59,697 nt of DNA. It comes from JAUVUV01 sp964548275 (GTDB taxonomy: Bacteria > Gemmatimonadota > Glassbacteria > GWA2-58-10). Numbering within the stretch: the stretch's first letter is position 1; each line of letters starts with the position of its first letter. Position numbers and translations under genes: made by a program. Positions 43,081 to 49,874 of this stretch are shown one piece after another. Below the pieces are notes generated by a model. The model ran no database searches. It was given only the letters and a program-made list of their open reading frames with translations, and had not been told where the DNA came from. The stretch covers positions 1 to 59,697 of the forward strand of contig CAZJQI010000025.1 of NCBI GenBank assembly GCA_964548275.1, in the 5' to 3' direction.

Positions 43081-43120
43081 CAGCAGGTTTGGGTTCTCTC
43101 ATCCAAAAGGAGATAAAGCA

Positions 43121-44098
43121 ATGGGCAAGCGTCTCTTACTCTCTCTGTCGGCTCTTCTTGCATTCTCGCTCTGCGCAACCGGCTGCTGTAAAAACAGCGG
43201 GGTCGCTGAAAATCAATCCTCCGCCCCGGAAAATGCCTTTACTCTACACTGCCAGTTCCTGCGCGTAGGCGAGATCGAGGTGGTTATCGGCGACGGGGCC
43301 GGTTTCCGCACTCGTCCGGGAGTCTGGTCCCTGGCCTCCATTCACCGGCATTTCAACATATTCAAGACCATGGGGTCCGGGCTTCTCTGCGGCGAGTTCC
43401 GCGGCAGGAGCTCCACTGTGCTCGAGTACGTGGACGATACCACCTGCGTGCTGAAAGTAGCCTCGGATGAAAACCGCGCAGTGGCGGCACGGGCAATCTA
43501 CCGGGCGGTCAGCCCATACTACATCGACCACGAGCTCACCTTTCACGATACGAAAGACCGGCTTGCCGGTAAACCCTATGATTTCCGCTCGGTCGGCTAC
43601 TGCTGCTACACCAACAGCCCGGATGACCTGAGAATCCACTATCTCTCCGGAGGCGAATGGATGCGCTATGCCCCGCCTGAGCACGGCGCCCTGCACAGCG
43701 CCATTGCTCCCGGCTACGTGCCCGAAGAAAAACTCGAGGTCTGGCCCGAACTGGACGACCCGCCTTTCTGGTGGAAAGAACGCTATCCCAAACGTTTCGA
43801 TGAGCCTTTTTACTACGGCCGTTTCGACGACATGGTGATGATCCTGATCTTCGACCAGCCGGATAGGATCAGGTTTTTCCTCTCGCCAGAGGGCGGGGGC
43901 AGGAGCCTGATTCCCGGCTCGACCAGCACTGCCTGGGATTTCGAGTGGATTATTCCTGAGCAAGAATACGAAGCCAACCGGGAGTACACTTTCCGCCTGC
44001 GCCTGGTTTACAAGAAGTACGAAGGCGATGAGGACGTGCTGCGCGAGGTGCGCAAAGCACAGGAGGAGCTGGGGTTTGAGAGGGTTGATTACAGATAA
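43121..44098 (+). CDS. Tandem lipoprotein family, copy 3 (unknown function)
   Basis: 325 residues with lipobox LCATGC; the following residue is also Cys. It is closest to copy 2 across the whole mature region, differing mainly in the loop around residues 110-150. It has the same C-terminal end type, finishing 'ELGFERVDYR' instead of 'ELGFEKVAIK'. The ATG at 43121 has AAAGGAG upstream. The three genes share direction, spacing and leader design and are very likely one operon encoding surface lipoproteins of related but diverging specificity. Confidence 0.75.
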   Translation: MGKRLLLSLSALLAFSLCATGCCKNSGVAENQSSAPENAFTLHCQFLRVGEIEVVIGDGAGFRTRPGVWSLASIHRHFNIFKTMGSGLLCGEFRGRSSTVLEYVDDTTCVLKVASDENRAVAARAIYRAVSPYYIDHELTFHDTKDRLAGKPYDFRSVGYCCYTNSPDDLRIHYLSGGEWMRYAPPEHGALHSAIAPGYVPEEKLEVWPELDDPPFWWKERYPKRFDEPFYYGRFDDMVMILIFDQPDRIRFFLSPEGGGRSLIPGSTSTAWDFEWIIPEQEYEANREYTFRLRLVYKKYEGDEDVLREVRKAQEELGFERVDYR

Positions 44099-44154
44099 CC
44101 TTATAAATTAAAGTATTACAAAATACTATTGTTTCTTTTTATAGTGAGGTAAGA

Positions 44155-45282
44155 ATGCCTACTTGCCAATATCAAAAAAATGGAGAAAGATGTTCTATAG
44201 AAACTGACACGGAAAAAGATACATACTGCTATGTTCATAACTGTATAGAAAATGAGGAAGTTATAATTAATAAAGATAAATTTATTTCTTTTTTAGAATC
44301 TCATATTACCTTTTTCGACAAAGAAATACCAAAATATGAAATATTAAAAATTGGTTTTGATTTTAATATAAATGAAATAGCTAGCAAAATATTAAAATCT
44401 CTTCATAGAGCAAGGCCATTATTTTTTATAAATACATGCTTCTTAGAAAAGGCTATATTTGAAGACTTTAATAGGCTCGTTTTATTTAAATTTATAAATT
44501 GTGATTTTAAAAAAGGATGCTCATTTAAGAAATGCCGTTTCTGCGCGGAACAGAATATAACCAAAGTTAAACACTTTTTTCAAAAAGTTAGTTTTTTAGA
44601 GGAATCAGATTTTAGTAAATCTGAATTAAATAATGTTGAATTTAAAGATACTGATCTGTCAAAATGTATATTTTATAAAGCAGAATTTAAAAATTGTAAT
44701 TTTGTTAATGTAAAATGGGCGAAAATAGGTAAAATATTTGGTAGAAAGCATGCTTTTTTAGATGAAACTTTATTAAATTACAAGAATGAAAACTATATCG
44801 AAAAATTAAGCGATCTTGAAAATACATATCGAAGTCTTAAAGCATTAGCAAAAAATGCTGAAGACAGAGATATGGAAGGAGGTTTTAATTACAGTGAAAA
44901 TGAAATGATTAGGAAAAGAACTAAACGGTATAAGCAGCTTTTTACATCTAAATTTTGGTTTTTTCTTGTAAGTCGCTATGGAGAAAGACCATCATGGGCT
45001 TTTTTAAATATATTCTTTATTATATTTATTTTCTCGTTTTTTTATCTTTTTTCTGGTGTTGGTATTATTAATTCTACAGAAAATGTAAACTTTCACACAA
45101 TAAATCTTTCAAATTGGCCTTATCTCATAGCACATGCTTTTTCTCCTGTTACATTAAACAAATGGCAATTAACAACAACTCCAAATCTATATACTTACTT
45201 TATCTCTATCTTTGAAGGCGGTTTCCTTGCAACTCAAATTGGACTCTTTGTGATGTCATTCAGAAGAAAATTTCAAAGATAA
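44155..45282 (+). CDS. Pentapeptide-repeat membrane protein, very AT-rich
   Basis: A 375-residue protein. The N-terminus has a cysteine/histidine cluster (C4, C13, C26, H28) that could bind a metal. Residues about 100-200 contain loose pentapeptide repeats of the A(D/N)LXX kind ('CDFKKGCSFKKCRF', 'SDFSKSELNNVEFKDTDLS'), forming a beta-helix. The C-terminus has one strong helix (about 283-303), a loop, then a re-entrant-like and a final helix with 'FEGGFLATQIGLFVMSFRRKF', reminiscent of the inner helix of ion-channel (Ion_trans_2) domains fused to pentapeptide repeats. Base composition and codon use (many AAA, AAT, TTT) differ sharply from its neighbours, so it was probably acquired recently. 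A defence or channel role is possible but unproven. Confidence 0.7.
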   Translation: MPTCQYQKNGERCSIETDTEKDTYCYVHNCIENEEVIINKDKFISFLESHITFFDKEIPKYEILKIGFDFNINEIASKILKSLHRARPLFFINTCFLEKAIFEDFNRLVLFKFINCDFKKGCSFKKCRFCAEQNITKVKHFFQKVSFLEESDFSKSELNNVEFKDTDLSKCIFYKAEFKNCNFVNVKWAKIGKIFGRKHAFLDETLLNYKNENYIEKLSDLENTYRSLKALAKNAEDRDMEGGFNYSENEMIRKRTKRYKQLFTSKFWFFLVSRYGERPSWAFLNIFFIIFIFSFFYLFSGVGIINSTENVNFHTINLSNWPYLIAHAFSPVTLNKWQLTTTPNLYTYFISIFEGGFLATQIGLFVMSFRRKFQR

Positions 45283-45284
45283 AA

Positions 45285-45601
45285 CTAGAAAACCGCCTTC
45301 CCTATCTCCTTTTTCCTGATACTCCAGTGGTTCCAGACTTTCTCAGCCTTGCCGTCTTTAATGAGCAAAACCTGCGGGGTCTCGTGCTTTAGCCAAGTTT
45401 CTCGGCTAATTCATTGGAAACCGGCTGCTACTGCACAACCACCAGGCAGGCCTCCACGCTCCCATTCTCTGCCAGGGATCTATCCAGCTCGCGCTTGCCT
45501 CGAGCAGAAATCGGGCAGGTTGCGCTGTGCTTGAGGATCAATATCTGTTTGCCTGCGCTCGCTTTCAGTACCGTGTCCGCGTCATCTATTCTTTTATACA
45601 T
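45285..45601 (-). pseudogene. Monothiol bacilliredoxin (YtxJ-like) pseudogene
   Basis: From ATG 45601 the minus strand encodes 'DADTVLKASAGKQILILKHSATCPISARG', the KHSxTCPIS active-site region of YtxJ/BrxC-type bacilliredoxins. The frame hits an in-frame TAG at 45430-45428, after 'EACLVVVQ', then resumes with 'QPVSNELAEKLG'. A one-base deletion near 45397 shifts the frame, after which 'LKHETPQVLLIKDGKAEKVW' and 'NHWSIRKKEIGKAVF' complete the family C-terminus, stopping at 45285. Two independent lesions make sequencing error unlikely. Bacilliredoxins remove bacillithiol from proteins, so the lineage once had, or still has, bacillithiol. Confidence 0.8.
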
Positions 45602-45624
45602 CCATCTACCCTGGCTTTTTATTC

Positions 45625-45649
45625 GTAGGGGCGAGGCATGCCTCGCCCG
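45625..45649. repeat. Palindromic repeat (GTAGGGGCGAGG type)
   Basis: GGGCGAGGCA-TGCCTCGCCC (45629-45648) is a perfect 20-bp palindrome preceded by CGTA. It belongs to the same family as the elements at 12333, 33356, 33416 and 47377. Confidence 0.7.
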
Positions 45650-45671
45650 TTATTTTCAATGTACGAATTTC

Positions 45672-47372
45672 TTACCGCTCAACCGGCCGAATGTTCAACC
45701 TGAGCGCACGCTTACCTTTCAATCCCACCGCCAGTCCTGAGATCAGCTCCTCGCCCAGCGCGTTTTCAGGCCTTTTTCCCAGCCCCTCCACCACGTAGAC
45801 CTCCAGAGGCTCCACTGTGTACCACTCGGGGAATGCATTGATCCGCGGGTAATCCGTGCTCATTCCCAGGTAGTGCCTGTGCCGCGGCGGGTCGAAATGA
45901 AGCCTGCCGGACCAGGATTTATCCGAGCGCAGATAGACTTGCAACTCTTTCCCATCCTGCTCGGCAGCGATTTTCAAATCTTCTCTCCAGGGCTCGCACC
46001 AGGTGCCTTTTGTCTTGTAGAAGGCGTACATCAGGGCAGTGCGACAAAAATTGCCGTCCCCCCACCAGCCCTCGATAATGCCGTCCTTCTGCTGGAAAGC
46101 TAACATGCGTTTTACTTCATGATCCACCCATTCGAACGCGCTCTCATCCGGCAAGTGGCTCAAAAGCCCCAGCGCGCCCTCCACTGCATCGGCGATCCCG
46201 TCCTGGGACTGGGTGCCTTCGGAGCGAGGCTCCCAGGGGTAGTCCTTGAACCGGTGAATGTTTGCCAGCACGTGTTTCACCCGGTCGACGTATTTTTCCT
46301 CGCCTGTTGCCAGGTAAAAGGTGTACCAGGCGTAATAGTCGTAGCCCCAGCAGTCAGAGAATCCCTTTCGGGTGATCTCTCCGGTGGCAGCGTTTACCTC
46401 GTTGAAAAGCAGGCCGGATTCATCTGCGGCGATTTCTCCTATCCGGTCGAGCATTCTTTTTACTGCCAGATAATAGGAGACCTCACGAAAGCTTTTCTTC
46501 TCTTTCTCGATTGCATAAAGAAGCGACAGGCCGCTGATTATCTCGCAGCCGTGGTCTCTCAGCTTGAGCTTTCCGTCCCCCTGCTGAGCCTCGAAATCCC
46601 AGGAATGCGCGGGCACGCCGAAATTACCGGGAAGCACCTCGAAACAGTAGGCGTCCCCGATCCTGCGCGCCCACTCGAGGTATTTCTCACGGCCTGTCAT
46701 CCAGTAGAGGCGGCAGAGTACCTGGAGCATCTCGCCGTTGACCTCGGCATCCACGCTGGGCAGCGATCCGAATGCAGTTTCCACGCCTGCTGCGGAAAAT
46801 ATGCTCTCTACCAGTTCCTCCATGCGCTCCGACCACGGGCCCGGTCCCAGGATTTCCACCATCGGCACGAGCCCATCCTTGGCGTACTCCGAGGCGCCGA
46901 AAATCAGGCGGCTGATTTCCCTGTCAATTTTCTCCTTCTTATCCAGGTCAAAAGCAGTGGGCAATCCCCATCCAGCCACAGCGTTGAGTTTTTCCCCAAC
47001 CATGGCCCTGCTGAAAAGCGCCTGCGCCAGCTCCGTCCTGGTGAATCTGGCTGCGATCACCATGAACGGGAAATTGTCCGCTGCCGAGTTCTCAGGCGTC
47101 CACACGTTTCCATCCTGCCCGAGGCTCTGCCGCAAAAGCCCGGTGGCAGGGTCGAGCTGCCTGCTCCAGGCATCCAGGTAGCGCTGGCACCTGGCGAACG
47201 CCCCGGAGGCGAGGTCTGCATCCCGTGAGATTTCACTCTCCAGAGCCTGCGCTGCCTGAGCAATGTTACAAGATGCGTAATTAATAAGACATAACAGTGC
47301 TAAATGAACTAGCCCGCGGCAGAGCCGCGAGGTATCACAAGGATGAATTTGTTTTAACTTTGACCTACTCAC
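45672..47372 (-). CDS. Exported alpha/alpha-barrel protein, putative glycoside hydrolase
   Basis: A protein of about 565 residues, not assigned to a family. Many alternating helices with aromatic and acidic residues ('NSAADNFPFMVIAARF', 'DAEVNGEMLQVLCRLYWMTG', 'SDCWGYDYYAWYTFYLATG', 'GIADAVEGALGLL') suggest an (alpha/alpha)6 barrel as in several glycosidases and lyases, followed by a small C-terminal beta domain. A signal peptide-like segment ('LVHLALLCLINYASCNIAQA') lies about 25 residues in. The start is uncertain: the only plausible initiators are a GTG at 47372 or an ATG at 47483, and both lie in or beyond repeat sequences that have been inserted at the 5' end. It is probably co-oriented with the GH67-like gene upstream. 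Confidence 0.6.
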   Translation of the reverse strand: MSRSKLKQIHPCDTSRLCRGLVHLALLCLINYASCNIAQAAQALESEISRDADLASGAFARCQRYLDAWSRQLDPATGLLRQSLGQDGNVWTPENSAADNFPFMVIAARFTRTELAQALFSRAMVGEKLNAVAGWGLPTAFDLDKKEKIDREISRLIFGASEYAKDGLVPMVEILGPGPWSERMEELVESIFSAAGVETAFGSLPSVDAEVNGEMLQVLCRLYWMTGREKYLEWARRIGDAYCFEVLPGNFGVPAHSWDFEAQQGDGKLKLRDHGCEIISGLSLLYAIEKEKKSFREVSYYLAVKRMLDRIGEIAADESGLLFNEVNAATGEITRKGFSDCWGYDYYAWYTFYLATGEEKYVDRVKHVLANIHRFKDYPWEPRSEGTQSQDGIADAVEGALGLLSHLPDESAFEWVDHEVKRMLAFQQKDGIIEGWWGDGNFCRTALMYAFYKTKGTWCEPWREDLKIAAEQDGKELQVYLRSDKSWSGRLHFDPPRHRHYLGMSTDYPRINAFPEWYTVEPLEVYVVEGLGKRPENALGEELISGLAVGLKGKRALRLNIRPVER

Positions 47373-47402
47373 CCGCGGGCGAACACATGGGTTCGCCCCT
47401 AC
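47310..47402. repeat. Two palindromic repeats at the 5' end of the preceding gene
   Basis: At 47318-47337 lies the inverse of the 20-bp sequence found at 36138-36157, inside a CCGCGGCAGAGCCGCG palindrome. At 47377-47402 lies GGGCGAAC-N6-GTTCGCCC followed by CTAC. Both fall in the region where the start of the 45672-47372 gene should be. Confidence 0.7.
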
Positions 47403-47566
47403 GACACACCCCGGGGACGTTACACCGAAGTAGAGCCTCGAGGAATTCTTTTCGATTAAAATTTTGCTTTTCCAAAAATTCATTTTTGAATACCTCTGTT
47501 TCTTATTATTTCAATGGCACAATTGCTGTTTGCCCTGGCTCGAACAGGCGGCAGCTGGGGGTAAAA

Positions 47567-47619
47567 ATTCCCTCTATCAAGAGGGGTGCCTGCCGCAGGC
47601 AGGCGGGGTGTGTTATATC
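47567..47619. repeat. CCCTCTATCAAGAGGG family repeat
   Basis: Inverted repeat CCCTC-TATCAA-GAGGGG, then TGCCTGC-CGCAGGCA and the tail GGGGTGTGTTATAT. The first part and tail match elements at 14970-15006 and about 36003-36075. It abuts the stop codon of the GH67-like gene. Confidence 0.65.
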
Positions 47620-49696
47620 AATTACCCAGGGCCTTATCGATCTCCTCGATACAGGAAATCATATTCTTATGCATCTCGATATTGAATATCTCGTTCGAAT
47701 CCAGGTAGTCCGGGTCCCAGCGCGGGAGAGCCTCGGCGCATTCCTGCATCCTGTCCCTGCAGAGTGCTAGCCGTTCTCTGGTTTTTGCTGTCAGGCCGTT
47801 GACATGCCGAAGCCATCCGTAGGCTTCTATCTGGTAGCGGCAGAAAACTGCCAGGTTCAGCATCCGCTCGAAAAACATCTCCAGGGCTTTGTAATCATTC
47901 TCAGGGATCAGATTCCTGGTCAGCCTGATTTCGCCAAGTGCGCGGGTGATTTCTCCGACAGCCTCGTCTTTTTCCGGAAGAAACTCGTCGAAAAAACGCT
48001 CATCAGGCCTCTCCAGAAGTCTCAGGCGGAACTGCACAGGGTGGCTCTTGTCGAAATCGCTCAGGTTGTTGCCCCAGTGCATCACCTCCCACCACTTCTC
48101 GTAATCCATCACGTAGCGCAGGTTGAGAAACTGCCCCCGGCCGTACATCATCTGCACGAAAACGCGGCGCATGGGACGGAAAGCAGACACAACATGCGGC
48201 GCGGCCTTTTTGCCGTAATACCTCTCGGCCCAGTCAAGGTAAATCTCGCCTGCATCGGCCTCAGGATTCCAGACCAGCCGGCTGAATGCGTAAAGATTGG
48301 CGATATTCGGGTTGAAATTTCCGCCGTACATCCGGTCGTGGATGCACGCACTGGTAACCTGGCCGGTGTTTTCCACTCCACGCCTGTTGATCCTTGCCGT
48401 TGCCCCGATAATTCCGGTAGACAGGGCGTTGCGCAATCTGTACTTGAAATAATCCCCGGCCCAGACCGGGAAACGCCCGGTTCCCCGCTGCTCTGCTCCC
48501 ATCTCGGTTTCCAGCATTGCAGGATGGCCTTTAACCCGCACCAGGTTCGGGTTATGGGGAAATGATTCCATCCAGTCCATCGGCACGTGCTTGTGCATCA
48601 CCCAGACCCCGGGATCCAGGCGATTGGCCACGTTTGCGAGCTTGCCCTCCTGTTCCTCGTCCCAGCCGAAGGTGCGGAAAATGAGTTTTTTCCCGTACTT
48701 TGCGCACATGCGGTGGGCCATGTCAAGCACCCGGAAGATGAGATCTTCGCCGTAATCCACCAGGTGCACGTTTCCCTCCACTGTGGTAAGCACCAGCCCG
48801 TCGATTTCTGCCCCCGGTCCCTCGAAAAACTCCTCGTACTTGCTCTCCAGAAACTCGAAAAACACCTCCGAACCGTAAAGCACGCTGTCATCTTTACACA
48901 TTTCAGGGTAAGCCTGGCAGAGCTCGTCCAGAACGACATACTCGTGGTGCCACATCACGATCTCGATATCGTAATCGTGGCATTTGCGGATATAGTCCTT
49001 CAGCCAGTCACGCTGGGCCTGAATTTTCTGTTCGTCCGACAGGGAAGCGTGCCCCCAGGCAGGTTCGGTAAAATCGCCTTTGCGCCTGAGGTGATCGAGC
49101 CTGTCGAATTTTCTGTAGAAAATAAAATCGTCCAGGTCGGTATCTTTTAACTCGATCCGGTTCAGGCGGTTCTCCAGAACCCAAACCAGACAACTGTCCA
49201 TGTATTCGGCGTTCCAGTTGTCGTACATGGTGATCCCGCGAAGGCGCAGGGCAGGCCGTTGGATTCGATTCTCAATCTTGAGTTTGCCGGTTTCCTCTCT
49301 TTTGCGGGCCAGTTCGTCCAGAGCATAGTAAAGCCCGAGGAAGGTATGAGCTGCAGCCAGGCAAGCTCCCGGACTGGGTACATTAGTCCCGAATACGTAC
49401 CCGTCCCCGTTCAGATCGAAATCCCCCAGTGCGATCCTGTTTTTTTCGGCAATTTGCGCCAGAAAACGGTTGTCTCCGTACCCGGCCACAAGCACCTTGC
49501 TGTCGGCTCTGATACTGGACGGGTTGACTCTCACCTGATCGAGGCCTGTGGCAGCCTGAAGGCGCCCAGTGAGAATCTCCACCTTTTTCTTCGAGACTTC
49601 CTCAGGTACCAGCAGCACGGCTTTGGCAAATTGACCAAACAGGGAAGAAACAAGAAAAAAGCTTGAAAGAAAGCAAGTAAGTATTATCCTGCCCAT
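47618..49696 (-). CDS. Exported GH67/GH20-like glycoside hydrolase
   Basis: About 692 residues from the ATG at 49696, which has AAGGGGAA upstream and starts directly with a signal peptide ('GRIILTCFLSSFFLVSSLFG'); an ATG at 49756 would add twenty residues without a better site. Residues about 30-140 resemble the small alpha/beta domain of GH20/GH67 enzymes ('DGYVFGTNVPSPG...AAAHTFLGLYYALDEL'). 'RPALRLRGITMYDNWNAEYMDSCLVWVLENRLNRIEL' then opens a TIM barrel containing 'WHHEYVVLDEL' and 'TTVEGNVHL'. This order recalls alpha-glucuronidases and their uncharacterised relatives. Family number and substrate remain uncertain. It lies upstream of the alpha/alpha-barrel gene on the same strand. Confidence 0.6.
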   Translation of the reverse strand: MGRIILTCFLSSFFLVSSLFGQFAKAVLLVPEEVSKKKVEILTGRLQAATGLDQVRVNPSSIRADSKVLVAGYGDNRFLAQIAEKNRIALGDFDLNGDGYVFGTNVPSPGACLAAAHTFLGLYYALDELARKREETGKLKIENRIQRPALRLRGITMYDNWNAEYMDSCLVWVLENRLNRIELKDTDLDDFIFYRKFDRLDHLRRKGDFTEPAWGHASLSDEQKIQAQRDWLKDYIRKCHDYDIEIVMWHHEYVVLDELCQAYPEMCKDDSVLYGSEVFFEFLESKYEEFFEGPGAEIDGLVLTTVEGNVHLVDYGEDLIFRVLDMAHRMCAKYGKKLIFRTFGWDEEQEGKLANVANRLDPGVWVMHKHVPMDWMESFPHNPNLVRVKGHPAMLETEMGAEQRGTGRFPVWAGDYFKYRLRNALSTGIIGATARINRRGVENTGQVTSACIHDRMYGGNFNPNIANLYAFSRLVWNPEADAGEIYLDWAERYYGKKAAPHVVSAFRPMRRVFVQMMYGRGQFLNLRYVMDYEKWWEVMHWGNNLSDFDKSHPVQFRLRLLERPDERFFDEFLPEKDEAVGEITRALGEIRLTRNLIPENDYKALEMFFERMLNLAVFCRYQIEAYGWLRHVNGLTAKTRERLALCRDRMQECAEALPRWDPDYLDSNEIFNIEMHKNMISCIEEIDKALGN

Positions 49697-49874
49697 CAGA
49701 CTATTCCCCTTGTTGATAGTGTTTCCAGCGCTTATCCGAACAAACAGTTTCTTCATATTTTCACAGACCGGTTTCGTTTTTACCTCTTCTTGTTTCGGCT
49801 GATATAATATGTTAAATTGGCCCGGAAGGCAAAGTTAAATATATAATTCACTTGGGGAAACGAGAGGAGAGCGA

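Noticed and set aside
46119..47228. 369-codon open frame opposite the alpha/alpha-barrel gene
   Set aside because: No start signal or recognisable sequence; the minus-strand product has periodic helices and conserved-looking aromatic clusters.
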